A stretch of 64,000 nucleotides of DNA. It comes from Ascaphus truei (lineage: Eukaryota; Chordata; Amphibia; Anura; Ascaphidae). The translations under genes were made by a program, and so were the position numbers. Every line of letters starts with the position of its first letter. The first letter of the stretch is position 1. The stretch covers positions 44,256,643 through 44,320,642 of the forward strand of contig CM071573.1 in NCBI GenBank assembly GCA_036426205.1, in the 5' to 3' direction. Below are positions 24,216-35,082 of the stretch, one piece after another. The notes beneath the pieces are model-generated. The model did no database searches. It was given only the letters and a program-made list of their open reading frames with translations, and was not told the DNA's origin.

Positions 24216-25484
24216 GTATTTACAGCAAATAAACAATTTCTATTCAACCGGGTTATAAAACAGAACACAGACAATAGATAAAAAAAGGTTAAAAAATATC
24301 ACTTATTGTTTAGCTAGAAATTAAATGAAAAGATGCAGATTATTGCAGGAAAATAATGACGCTCATCTGGGTTTGAGAGGCACTTACCCAAGGAATGTGA
24401 TAAGTACTAGGAGGCTGGAATTAGAGGAGGCCTGGTTATATTACACAGAGAATATGTGCCAGCTCGTTAATAGCATCGATTGGACTATCTGCAGCTTACA
24501 GTTTACCTTCCGTAGGTCGGACTATATTACACAGGCGCGTGATGCTACGTTTGAATGCAGAAAAGCACAATTGCGATAAACAAAGGCAGTGTCACTGTTT
24601 ATATGTGCAGTCCCACCTAGCAGCACAGATAACTAGTGGCAGTTAATTGGGGTTTTGATTTCCTTTATAAAAAGGAAAAATCTGTATAAATATTTGAAAA
24701 TCCTTTTTGAAAATCTGACACAAAGTATTTTATTTTGTGTTTCCGGAAGGACTCTGCATGGCATTAAGAAGGGGTGAGGCGATTGTAAATCTTGTTTACT
24801 CCCTCCCCCCCCCCCCCCCCCAGTGATAAGGTAATCAGATGTATGAACCCCTACAGTGAGAGGGTCCATATGAAAGACCTAGGATCTGAGCATCCCATCT
24901 TTGCCTCACACTGCAGGAAGGCCTGGGGTTTATAGAAAGATGTGTACACTTCTCACAGAGCTGCTTCCATTCAAATGATTGGGGAGACCCAAAGGATTTT
25001 CTAGCTGTTCTAAAGACACAGATTAAACAGTCTAATGGAGATTAAATGAGACAGAATTCCCCATCATCAACAAGCGGTGACCTTTATGGTTACACCCAAT
25101 ACCAAGGTGCTGTTTGGTGCATGAACACTTCTATTAATAGTAACAAGTCACGGTCTCACCTCAGAGATCCCTCGCCAGAAACATCCATTACTGCGATTCT
25201 GTCTGTCATAGTGAATGAATCCTGCCTTCCAAGAAGGGACATTCAGTACAATGTACATTGTGCTACGGGAGGAAGCGTTACTCTATGTGTGTATTATACG
25301 CAACATCTTCTATAGACATTTCATTTTTTATGTGTGAATATTTTAATATAGGACACAGCGTGTCCCAGTTTGTATTCTTCAGAAAGGAAAAGTTTTACAC
25401 AAATAGCTCTATCTATCCATCTATGTCTCTCTCGCCCTCCCCCCTATATCTCCCCTCTATGTATGTATGTATCTGTCTCCCCCT

Positions 25485-26976
25485 CCCCTTCTCCTCTCTC
25501 TCTCTCTTCCCTTGTGATGGTGAGGGGGTACCCAGGCCATTAATAAAGGTATTTGGCCCGGCTGGGTCCCCCTGAGCCATATTGGGGAATTGTGATTGTC
25601 AGCTCTTCAACCGAATCATGGCATGTAACGGCATGTGTAATAACGGGGTATGTGTATTTTTACTGGTCCAGGAGTGCCAACCAGCGGAGAGGTGCGGGCG
25701 TGAGTTTCAGGGGTGATTTTACGGTAAAATGTTGTCAGGGTGTGTTTGGGTAGAAGGGGGACAGTGTTGCGGGTAACCCCAAAACATGTGCTCAGGAATC
25801 CCCCCAGATTCCTGAGGACATGAGGAACACAGACCACCAGATAAAATCCTCCCTAGAAAGCAGTTTGCAGCTCACCGCCAAATCTCCCTGCTTCAGCACA
25901 GACGAGGACAGTAAGAACGGGCAGGGAACTGAATTACATTACAGGTCCCGGTAGATGCCCAAACCCCAGAACCCAGTGTGGGGTTCAGTGCATCTCTCAC
26001 CAAGTATAAGGTGAAGAGAGTTAAAGGTGTTTTAAGTTAAAGTGTAGAGTGTCAGTTCTGCGACCCAGTGATGGCTGTAATGCTGTAATTGTATTAAAAG
26101 CCGTCTGTGTGTCTCCCACCAGGGATAAGGTGGCGAGAATCATATCATGTTTTAAATGTATGGGATATTGGAACGGTGTTTCCCTGTAAACCGCGCAAAG
26201 GGAAAAAGGGTTTTAAAAAGCAGCAGCTTACAGCACAGCGCATAGCGTTTAGCTAACTTCGGCTTGGAAGGTCCTAGAGCGCTGAGTTTTGCTGTGAGTG
26301 CTGCTGGAGTAAAATTATTAAAAAGGTTATGCCGCAATTTTTATAACGGTGTATAAAAATTGATGTATAAAAGTCCTCAAGGGTTATGTTTTTGTAAAGT
26401 AATGTTCAGAGGAAGTCATTCAGTGTGGATGAAGGCCCATTTGCATGGGAGCCAGCGTGGCTACTCCAACCCTAAGCTTCAAAGGACCAGTTTCAAAGGC
26501 CGTCCAGGATATGAAGGTGTTAACCATGTGTTAGCAAGGGTATGGAAGTGTTAGACCCTGTGTTAGCGAGAAGGGGTGAATGAAGAGACTTCAATAAGCC
26601 ATCCTGCCAAATGGTTGCTCTGTCCAGACTTTCCGGCGCTGAGCCGACAGGAGGTCTAGCATGACAAATGGGAAAAGATGGCGTTTGTCGCACATGCCCA
26701 GTTCCTATGCTGAAGATCCCAGTGCCAGGCTACACAGGGCTGGCAAACTCCAGGATAGGTGGGATAATTTATTCCCACGCAGAGATTGGCTGGCCAGGTT
26801 AGGTATAGGGAGTTTTAACCCTATAATACCCGTGCAGCCCATCAGGAAAGAGTTCCACCCTGTAACAAGACTTAACATCGTAACTAGTAAGTGTATTTTT
26901 CGTTGTAATTGTAAATCAAGCTGTGTATGTTCATTCTGTAAATAAATCACAATTTATTTTATCTCTTGCTTTGCTT
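25485..26976 (+). other. unassigned sequence 3' of the LINE, possibly an old LTR
   Basis: From tgtgatggtgagggggtacc (25513) to aaataaatcacaatttattt (26940) the sequence is of even composition and not shared with other parts of the window. It has an aataaa-type signal near the right end. It resembles an LTR, but I found no matching second copy or target duplication, and the LINE insertion hides the right boundary. Confidence 0.25.
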
Positions 26977-27173
26977 AATTATTTATTTATTTATTTATTT
27001 ATTTATAAAATATTTTACCAGGAAGTAATACATTGAGAGTTACCTCTCGTTTTCAAGTATGTCCTGGGCACAGAGTAAAACAAAATAATACATGGTTACA
27101 AATACAGTTACATAAATGAACAAGGTATACATTATATACAAGACATTGCATGCACAGTTAAAGAAAATATATA

Positions 27174-29247
27174 TTATGAGCGTATGAAACAGTTACAGAC
27201 CAGATTAAAGTGTGAGACAGCCTTAGATTTGAAAGAACTTAAGCTGGTGGTGGATATGAGAGTCTCTGGTAGGTTGTTCCAGTTTTGGGGTGCACGGAAG
27301 GAGAAGGAGGAACGTCCGGATACTTTGTTGAGTCTTGGGACCATGAATAGTCTTTTGGAGTCTGATCTCAGGTGATAGGTACTGCATGTGGTAGGGGTGA
27401 GGAGCTTGTTCAGGTAGCTGGGTAGCTTGCCCAGAAAGTATTTGAGGGTGAGACAGGAAAGGTGAACTTTGCGCCTAGACTCTAGTGATGACCAATCTAG
27501 TTCTTTGAGCATTTCGCAGTGATGTGTGTTGTAGTTGCATTGGAGAACAAAACGACAAATTGAATTGTAGAGGGTGTCAAGTTTGCTAAGGTGGGTTTGA
27601 GGAGCCGAGCCATATACTATGTCTCCATAGTCAATAATTGGCATTAGCATCTGCTGTGCAATACGCTTTCTGACCAGGAGACTTAGGGAGGATTTGTTCC
27701 TGTAAAGTACCCCTAGTTTGGCATAGGTCTTGGTTGTCAGGGTATCAATGTGCATCCCGAATGTTAAGTGGGAGTCAAACCATAAGCCCAGGTATTTAAA
27801 ACTAGTGACAGGTGTTAGGGTGGTGGTAGCGTTGGTTCTAATCAGGAGCTCAGTCACTGGAAGCTTTACAAATTTAGTCTTGGTCCCAAATACCATTGTT
27901 ACAGTCTTGTCAGTGTTTAAAAACAGTTTGTTTTGGGAAATCCAGTTTTCGAGTCTCAAAAAGTCAGACTGAAGTATGTGTTGAAGGTCAGAGAGGCTAT
28001 GGCTGTGTGCATACAGGATTGTGTCATCTGCATACATGTGTATTGAGGCTTCCTTACAAGCTGTGGGAAGATCATTAATGAACACTGAGAAGAGTAGGGG
28101 CCCCAGAACAGAGCCTTGCGGTACACCACAGGTGATATCCAGGGGGTTGGAGTTAGAGCCTGAGATGGACACATGTTGGGATCTTCCTGATAGGTAGGAC
28201 TGAAACCAGTTTAAAGCATGTTTCCCTATTCCAGAGCTCTGGAGTTTGTTAAGCAGGATAACATGATCAACTGTGTCAAAAGCCTTTGCAAAATCTAGGA
28301 ATACTGCACCAGTGAGTTGTCCCCGTTCCATTCCACACTGGATTTCATTGCAAACTTTTAGCAGGGTAGTTACGGTGGAGTGTTTGGGACGAAACCCAGA
28401 CTGGAATTGGCTAGGGAAATTTGTCTTGGTGTAGAAATCGCTTAATTGGGAGTGGACACATTTTTCCATAACTTTGGATAGAATTGGGAGAAGTGAGATT
28501 GGCCCTGTAGTTTGATACAATGTTTTTGTCCCCACTTTTGAAGATTGGGACAACTCTGGCAGTTTTCCAGGTCTTAGGGATATGGCCTGCAGACAGGATA
28601 GAGTTGACTATGGACGCAATTGGTTTGGCAATGGCTGGGGCACCAAGTCGTAGGAACCTAGATTGTAGTAAGTCGGGTCCACATTGGCTGCTTAGTTTTA
28701 GTTTGAGGAGCGCTTGTGTAATCTCCTCTTCAGATACTGGGCTAAATTGAAAATTGTGGGCAGTGTTGGGAGGGGGTGGGACTGTAGGGATACTCCCAGG
28801 ATGAGATTCATGTTTGGGGTTTGTGCTGCGTTTCGCTAATAAGTTAGTGGCACACCCCACAAAGTAATCATTGAATGCATTTGCAATGTCAGTGGGGTTT
28901 GTCAGAGTAATATCCCCCTTAGTGATATTACTTGGTTGTTGATGGTTAGGAGGCTGGAATATATTGTTGATAACCTTCCAGAAGTTAGCTGGGTTTGATG
29001 TATTTTGGTGGAGATTGTCAGAGTAATATTGTGCTTTTGCATACCTTGTTTGCCTTGTGCACACGTTCCGCAGGCATCTGTAGTGATTGAGATCCTTGGT
29101 AGTGCCAGTTACTTTGTAGCTTTTCCACAAGGCATCCCTGAACTGGTAGAGTGCTATAAGGTCAGGTGTAACCCATGGAAGGTGGGCCCCCCGTACCCTT
29201 ATTTTGCGTAGTGGAGCATGGGTATCGCAGAGTTTTAAGAACTCGGA
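27174..29247 (-). pseudogene. LINE ORF2 C-terminal part: linker and reverse transcriptase, one frameshift
   Basis: This is the DNA polymerase of the LINE, which copies its RNA at the nicked target. After the stop at 29248 the frame resumes through a linker and into the RT (KTWKTARVVPIFKSGDKN, VSNYR). A single extra base in the C-run at 28503-28505 then shifts frame just before PISLLPILSKVMEK. In the second frame the RT motifs are complete: QSGFRPKHST, motif A VFLDFAKAFDTVDH, motif B' GVPQGSVLGPLLF, motif C HMYADDTILYA, and a KYLGLWFDSHLTF thumb-side motif. The C-terminal segment ends with SFRAPQNWNNLPETL and a natural stop at 27174. All metal-binding aspartates are present, so decay is recent. 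Confidence 0.88.
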
Positions 29248-30222
29248 TTAGAAATAGTCGAGCGCAGAATCAGGGTCGGGAATTAAATCGATTCTGTGCC
29301 ATGGGCAGTTGGTAAGGTCATCCAGAAACTGTTGTGGGTTAAAGTTTTTAAATGTTCTAGTGAGGAGAACTTTAGGGCTTGAATGGGGCGGTTTAATTTT
29401 CCTTACACAGTACACTATTGCATGGTCACTGAAAATATCAGGAAGGATGCCAGAGGATTGGATTCTGCTGGGGTTTGAGGAGAGAATCCAGTCTAGCAAG
29501 GAATGGTTATGCGACTTCAGGTTTATTCGTGTGGGTTGGGAAATGAGTTGCGATAGGTTAAGTGACTTGAGTTGTATCTGGATTTTGTGGTTTTTAGGGT
29601 CAAGCCAATTGAAGTTGAAATCCCCTAGAACTAGCAGCTCACTCTTCTCATTCAGAGAGGAAATGGAGGCAAGAAATTGGGTGATATCAGTCAAGGATTG
29701 TAGAGGGGCTTTAGGGGGGCGGTAGATGCCAGCAAGCAAGATGGGCTTAGAAAAGGGGAGGCAGATTTTGCCAACTAGAGTTTCAAAAGAGGGTGGACTT
29801 GGTGGGCAATGTAACAGTGTAAATTGTAAGGTGTCTGCAATATAAAATAACACCCCTCCTCCTCTCTTTGACCTATCTCTCCTAAAAATGGAGTATCCCT
29901 GAATGGCGATATTTGCATCTGGGGTTTTAGAGGATAGCCATGTTTCTGTAAGAACGATGGCTTTGGGTTTATGCATAAGGCACCATGCCCTTAGTTCATC
30001 CAGTTTGGGCAGCAGGCTCCGGATGTTTATATGGGCGACAGATAGACCTTTTTGGAATTTAAAGGTGGAATTCTCAGGGGCATGGGACAGAGCTGAAATG
30101 GGAGGACCTGGGTTAGGTTCAATATCACCTGCTAAAGAGAGTAATAGTATGAGTAGGAATTTGGGTAGTTGTTTGCAAGTTGTAAATTTGTGGTGTTTTC
30201 CATTTGAGTGTGCGGTAATCAA
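29248..30222 (-). CDS. LINE ORF2 N-terminal part: 2A-like motif plus APE-type endonuclease
   Basis: The endonuclease nicks target DNA to prime reverse transcription. In residue order from 30222: a short basic start; a hydrophobic segment LPKFLLILLLSLA (about 19-31); a perfect 2A-like core DIEPNPGP (33-40); then the endonuclease. Catalytic-type motifs are all visible: INIRSLLPKL (Asn), LTETWLS (Glu), RRDRSKRGGG, AGIYRPP, VLGDFNFNWL (Asp/Asn), LLDWILSS (Asp) and FSDHAIVY (Asp/His). The first codon at 30222 is TTG and the frame is open upstream, so the true start is uncertain. The frame ends at a TAA (29250-29248), but the same frame continues into the RT linker afterwards, so this stop is an inactivating mutation rather than the natural end. 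Confidence 0.88.
   Translation of the reverse strand: MITAHSNGKHHKFTTCKQLPKFLLILLLSLAGDIEPNPGPPISALSHAPENSTFKFQKGLSVAHINIRSLLPKLDELRAWCLMHKPKAIVLTETWLSSKTPDANIAIQGYSIFRRDRSKRGGGVLFYIADTLQFTLLHCPPSPPSFETLVGKICLPFSKPILLAGIYRPPKAPLQSLTDITQFLASISSLNEKSELLVLGDFNFNWLDPKNHKIQIQLKSLNLSQLISQPTRINLKSHNHSLLDWILSSNPSRIQSSGILPDIFSDHAIVYCVRKIKPPHSSPKVLLTRTFKNFNPQQFLDDLTNCPWHRIDLIPDPDSALDYF
30103..30126 (-). other. 2A-like ribosome-skipping motif in the LINE
   Basis: Eight codons spell D-I-E-P-N-P-G-P, which matches the invariant 2A consensus D-x-E-x-N-P-G-P. 2A motifs cause ribosomes to skip the Gly-Pro bond, and they are documented in some CR1/L2 non-LTR retrotransposons. Preceding hydrophobic residues (LLILLLSLAG) resemble the upstream context 2A needs and could also act as a signal sequence. 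Function here is inferred. Confidence 0.8.
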
Positions 30223-30300
30223 AGGATCCGGGTAATTTTGGTGTTAATAGTTCTTGTCTCCCGTGAGCTCCCGCTCTCTCATCTATCTATGTGTGTAGAT

Positions 30301-30734
30301 CAGTGATTTCCAACCTTTTTTGTTTGGAGGAACCCTTGAAGTATTTAAAAAAATCTCGGGGAACCCCTATCTGTCTGACACATAATAGGTTCGACAGGTG
30401 ATCGTCACAAAATTTCACACCTCACGGGCCACCTCTATTTCCCACAATCTACCCATGTATTTCTCTCCCATCCGTCTCACTAACTCTCCCCCCTCCCGCC
30501 TTGTATGTATTTATTCCTTGCGTCTCACTCTTACTCCTTCTTTTCCTCACTCACTCCCTCCCGCCCCCCTCCCTTCTCTCACTCGCCCCTACCTTCCGTC
30601 AATTACCCCACTCTCACTCAATCCACCGTACAAAATAATTACCAAAAAAAACCACCCCCAGGGGGGGGGGGGGTCTGTGGTCTGTAGGAGGAACCCCTGA
30701 GACTGCTTCAAGGAGCCCTGGTTGGGAATCACTG
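30301..30734. mobile_element. hAT non-autonomous element with perfect 8-bp target duplication
   Basis: Ends CAGTGATTTCCAACC and GGTTGGGAATCACTG are inverted repeats. The 8-mer gtgtagat flanks both sides exactly (30293-30300 and 30735-30742). The interior is CT-rich with a G-run near 30661. It lies about 60 bp from the 5' end of the LINE. Confidence 0.9.
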
Positions 30735-31324
30735 GTGTAGATATAGAGCAATAAAAGTATGAGAGGATTTTTGTCAGAACAAAAGTGAACATACAGTTTA
30801 GCCATAAATAGGCACACAACAAAAATGGTAAACAAAGTATCAAATCCTACTGCAATTATGAAATTGAATTAAGCATTCCAAAATAAATAAGAATTGAATT
30901 AGTATCCATTGGATTAGAGTACAGATGAGACAAACTTTCCATTACAGCCAAACCATGATAAATATTACCAATTATATACTGTGTAGAAGAATTGTCTTCT
31001 CATTGCTATTACCCTCCAGTGGGTATACCAAGCATGGTCTCCTATGTAATCTCAGCATGAGCCAATTGTGAGTTAAGTAGAAATGTTCAAGCTAAATTAG
31101 AACTAATTGGTAAAGATGTCAGAATTGGCCACTGGAGCCCTGTTTGGTTGCACTGGAACTGGAACAGTAAACAGAGGCGCCTCAATGCACATCCAATATG
31201 GGAAATTATTTCATTCATTAATATATTTTTTTCTCATTAGAATGGGTAATTTAGTACCTACACTACCAATGTCATACTCTGTATTTCCTCCGCCGCACAG
31301 AGTGAAGAGGAAACAAAACAATTA

Positions 31325-31412
31325 TATAGTCAATAGCATGGTATACATAGTCAATAGCATGGTATACATAGTCAATAGCATGGAATACATAGTCAATAGC
31401 ATGGAATACGTG
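31325..31412. repeat. 21-bp minisatellite
   Basis: Four units of atagtcaatagcatggtatac. Confidence 0.9.
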
Positions 31413-31458
31413 ATGTGTGTGCGGTGCCCAAGGGGTTAACATTTAGAATACTATAGCG

Positions 31459-31960
31459 CAGGAGTGCTCAACTCCAGTCCTCAAACCACCCCAACAGGTC
31501 AGGTTTTCAGGATATTCCAGCTTCAGCACAGGTCGGCTCCTGCACGTGCGCCTGGTGGTGCGTGCATGGGTGCAAGCCGCGATCTGCGGTCTGTGCTGCA
31601 GGAGGAAAGAAATGCTTGCGACAGAGGGGGGGGGGGGGGGGGGGGGGGCGGGGGGCTCGGCCATGATGTCACGCGACTGGTTTGCCCTCATTGGCTGAAC
31701 CGCCGCCGTGACGTGCTCAATACTCGTCCGCCTCGCCTAAAGACAAAATTTTTGTCTTTTGGCCAATCTTTTGGCCAAGGCGGTCACGCATCGCGGCTTG
31801 TCACACGCGCCGACTGGGGCCTGCCCCATAGAGGGCTGTGCCTTGTGTGCAGCACGCACGTCGTAGCGCGCGCCGCAGCGGCCACTGAGGACTTACCCTA
31901 AGCCTCAGATTGAGCCACCTGTGCTGATGCTGGGATATCTTGAAAACCTGACCTGTTGTT
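31459..31960. mobile_element. hAT-like palindromic MITE (family A), interrupted by GC-rich insert
   Basis: The left arm caggagtgctcaactccag ... cttcagcacaggt stops at about 31533. The right arm gattgagccacctgtgctg ... aaaacctgacctgttg resumes at about 31904. The 3' tip is lost or degraded. Confidence 0.75.
31534..31903. mobile_element. GC-rich element inside a family A MITE
   Basis: A strongly GC-rich block with a run of more than 20 G near 31626. Its core, read on the minus strand, matches the GC-rich elements at 58265 and 62361 (CCAATGAGGGC plus GTGACRTC). It interrupts the MITE's central palindrome. It ends near taagcctcag. Confidence 0.6.
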
Positions 31961-32237
31961 TTCTGCTCTAGAGAGAAGCCTTGGTTGCAATCTATGCTCC
32001 TGGAATGGCTCAGTTCACAAATAAAAACAGAAATCGGAATTGTTTTTGCATGTTGCTGCTTTGTGTAGGTCCCATCTTGCTTTCTTTATTTTATTTTTAT
32101 TAGTGCGTATTGGTAAAGGAGATTACCCTGTGTCTAAATATATCAAAAACAGAGACCCGTTTCTAGAATATTTTAAAAAGCGTTGTATTCCCAATAACCT
32201 GTGAGCCCCCCCCCCCCCCCCCCCCCGTCTGTGAGCA

Positions 32238-32500
32238 CAGAGCCTTCCCCGACTGTGAGCTCTGTCTCTTTATACTGGAAGCGCTGCATAGCCACGACTT
32301 TCTTCCAATTATGTTTATATTTGATTAATTTATCTATGTTTTGTATCATATTCCTGTGTTGTTTGTTTTATACTAGTTCTGGTATCTTCTCCATGCTTGG
32401 TAGGTGCTGCAAAAATAAACATTTATATAAAAAAACGACTTATTCCATACTGCATCCCAAATAAAATAAAAAACATCTATTTTTTTTAAAATGAGAAATA
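32238..32500 (+). repeat. dispersed repeat, copy 1 of a pair
   Basis: Shared with 34410-34630 in the same orientation: ttatactagttctggtatct, gcttggtaggtgctgc and aacatctattttttttaaaa. It may be a SINE-like element or a local duplication. Confidence 0.6.
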
Positions 32501-33185
32501 GCCCCCTTGAGAGCAGGTCGCCGATTGTCCGGGATGTTAAATGTTAGCACGTACATTGCCACAGATATATAAACATTTTATTCTCCACTTTTACAACAAC
32601 AATCCTTCTCCAAAAAGGACAAAATGATAATTCTATGCTTTCTCCTAAGCAGACACCTTATATCTCCATCGCACTCACATCACAAAATGTTAGAAGGGCC
32701 TGAAACGTGAGATTAAACAGACAGGACAGTAAGGTTACCCTGTAACTATCTTATTGCTAACAAGTATTTAACCCGATTCACTACCATTTCCTATATTTTT
32801 GCTGCCAAATGCGTATAACAAGTGTTCTAAAAAGTCCCCAAAACCAAAGATAGGGGCGTGGGGGGGAGAGCTAAGTATATTTTGAGACTCGTGCTTTTCA
32901 ATGTCCTTCTCCAAAACCTTTCTGGAGCTATTATTATTCATTATTATTATACAGTCTCTCCTTCCAATCGGCAGCACTGCCAAGGTCTGCTGGCACTTTA
33001 AAAAATAAAATGTGTGTCTAAGGTGACTCCCGCTTTTTGTACCCTCCAAAATAACATTTCTGGTGTCCTTTGGTTAGTAGATGCGCATTACATGACTTCT
33101 AAGATTCCTATGATTTCCTTAACGGATCTATTTAATAAATTGTACCTTTAAGCATCTCTAGGATAATAAATCCTACGGTCGGGGC

Positions 33186-33258
33186 ACGGGGCGTTACCAG
33201 GCGCAGGGCGTTACCAGGCGCAGGGCGTTACCAGGCACAGGGCGTTACGAGGCACAAT
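33186..33258. repeat. 20-bp GC-rich minisatellite
   Basis: Four units of gggcgttaccaggcgca. Confidence 0.88.
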
Positions 33259-33714
33259 CTTTGTAGCTTCGAGTTGCTTTGCATTGCAATGCGATCCTGC
33301 CCCGTCTGGCGGCCCAGGGGTTAATGCTGTCCTGTAAGGGGGGGGGGGGTACGGTCCTGTCAGGCTGGCCATGCTGTGGGTGGGGTTCTGTTAGTTAGGG
33401 CTGCACACCCTCACAGGGGTGCGGCTGCCTGCGGACACAGCACTTTCACATCTGTCATTAGGATCAAGCTGTGGCTGTCAATCTTTCATCCTTCTCAGGA
33501 TCCCCCCTAGTGTTACCAGTCAGCCTGGTGTACTGAGCACACGCCTCACAGCTATAAACTACACATTTATTGGGGTTTATTTAAAGATCGCCGTGCCAAG
33601 GCCATGAAAAGCAGCTGCAAAATGGGGCCCAGCAGCGAAGCACGCCCGATATACGATTGTTCCGCAGTTGGGTCCTTGTTCAATATCTTGTAAAACTGCT
33701 TCCTTGGGCAAGAG

Positions 33715-33880
33715 CAAGGGTGCCCAACTCCAGTCCTCATGCCCTCCACCAGGTCAGGTTTTCAGGATATCCCTGCTTCAGCACAGGTGGCTCAATCAGT
33801 CACCTGTGCTGAAGCAGAGATATCCGGAAAAGCTAACCTGTTAGGGGGGGCTTCAGGACTGGAGTTGAGCGCCCCATGGC
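33715..33880. mobile_element. hAT-like palindromic MITE (family A)
   Basis: gggtgcccaactccagtcct is mirrored by aggactggagttgagcgccc. The arms around cttcagcacaggtggctcaa are palindromic. Confidence 0.8.
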
Positions 33881-33984
33881 TAGACAAGCTTTCAGCCTTA
33901 TTCATTTGAATGGATCGGACCACATGAAATATCTGTGAATACAATGTATAACCTCTGTTCATTTAACGTAACCATATTGTCATC

Positions 33985-34068
33985 ATAACTCTGTGCCCAG
34001 GACAGACGTGGAAACGAGAGGTAACTCTCGGTGTATTACTTCCTGGTAAAACATCGTATAAATAATAA
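33985..34068 (+). mobile_element. 5'-truncated L2-like LINE tail
   Basis: ctctgtgcccaggacagac, then aacgagaggtaactctcg, then ttacttcctggtaaaacatc and ataaataataaa match the LINE 3' end with a few substitutions. Confidence 0.75.
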
Positions 34069-34409
34069 ACTTCTCTAGCGCTGGGAATTGAAAAGAGACC
34101 ATAAGATCAGAGATGCTTTACGGAGTTTACGCCCAAAGAGGACATTTGTGATTAACCTAATTTAAAAAGGAATCTTAACATTATTCACAATTTACATGTA
34201 TTTCCATTTCTCCTTAGATACCCTGTATTCATCGGACAACAAGGTCATTGTTTCCATGACAAAAAGCAGCTGCTATTTTCACCCACTCTTTACAGATCTA
34301 AAAAGTCATGGACATAACTCTGCATTTGACACAGAATAAAAAATAAAAAAAAAAACATGATTGGAAAATTCTCTGTACACTGCATAAAAAGCTTTAACAC
34401 AACAGAATA

Positions 34410-34630
34410 AACGCACTCCAGCACTTTCTTCCGATTACTTTTAGATTAGATGAATGTATCCCTGTTTTGTATCATAGTCCCCTGGGTTTTATACTAGTTC
34501 TGGTATCTGTTCCGTGCTTGCTAGGTGCTGCATAAAGAAACATTTTATATACAAATTATTTATTCCATAGGAACTGCATCCCAACTTTAAATAAAAAAAC
34601 ATCTATTTTTTTTGATAAAAAATATCACCC
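34410..34630 (+). repeat. dispersed repeat, copy 2 of a pair
   Basis: Shares ttatactagttctggtatct, gcttgctaggtgctgcata and catctattttttttgataaa with the copy 2.2 kb upstream. Confidence 0.6.
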
Positions 34631-34648
34631 TAATTTGGATTTTGTATC

Positions 34649-35010
34649 TAGGGTTGCTTGGTGTTCAGTATTGCGCTGGACTGTCCTGTATTTGGACACT
34701 CTGTCCAGTAAAATATGAGAGGTAATACTGGACATGTATGTGTCTGGTATTATCTCTCTGGACATAATGGCCGTAGGATTTCCCAGAGCAGGGAGAGAGC
34801 GGGGCTATTGCTAGGGGAATGTGCAGCTTCCTACAACCCGATAGGATGCATTACCCTGCAGTAGCCAATCAGGAAGAGGTGTCAGGAGCCTGGGCGTTGG
34901 GCCAAAGAAAGGAGGAAACAGCATGGAGCGGTGAGGTGTGTGTGTGTGTAGGGCATCGTACCTTTCACCATTATGTCCAGTATTTTTGGAGAAGCCACCT
35001 GGCAATCCTA
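34649..35010. mobile_element. TIR element with TAGGGTTGC ends
   Basis: tagggttgcttggtgttcag at the left and gaagccacctggcaatccta at the right form imperfect inverted repeats. No convincing flanking duplication. Confidence 0.45.
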
Positions 35011-35046
35011 CGTACTTGTAACAGAAAATGGATCATCACTGACAGT

Positions 35047-35048
<2 letters not shown>

Positions 35049-35080
<32 letters not shown>
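35049..35080. repeat. (CA)n microsatellite
   Basis: Sixteen CA repeats. Confidence 0.95.

Positions 35081-35082
<2 letters not shown>

Larger units (their letters stand above)
26977..30240 (-). mobile_element. L2-like non-LTR retrotransposon (LINE), 5'-incomplete, nearly intact ORF2
   Basis: On the minus strand this is a single LINE. It carries a 2A-like motif, an apurinic-type endonuclease, a reverse transcriptase, a roughly 195-bp 3' untranslated region and a terminal (TAAA)n run at 26977-27003. The 3' UTR phrase gagaggtaactctcaatgta plus a 'ttacttcctggtaaaa' block recurs at about 19948, 33985 and 47790, marking truncated relatives. RT motifs and the FRAPQNWNNLP C-terminal signature place it in the L2/CR1/Jockey assemblage; L2 is my best guess, based on the A/T-rich short-repeat tail. 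The 5' end is not resolved, because the coding frame stays open upstream of 30222 until similarity is lost near 30240. No ORF1 is seen. No target-site duplication was found. Confidence 0.9.

Noticed and set aside
27184..30235. Plus-strand frames up to 138 codons
   Set aside because: Antisense to LINE ORF2.
31464..31901. 145-codon frame in GC-rich DNA, with CpG-island appearance
   Set aside because: It spans the G-run and the GC-rich insert in a MITE; the CpG content belongs to a repeat family, so it is not evidence for RBM20 exon 1 or a promoter.
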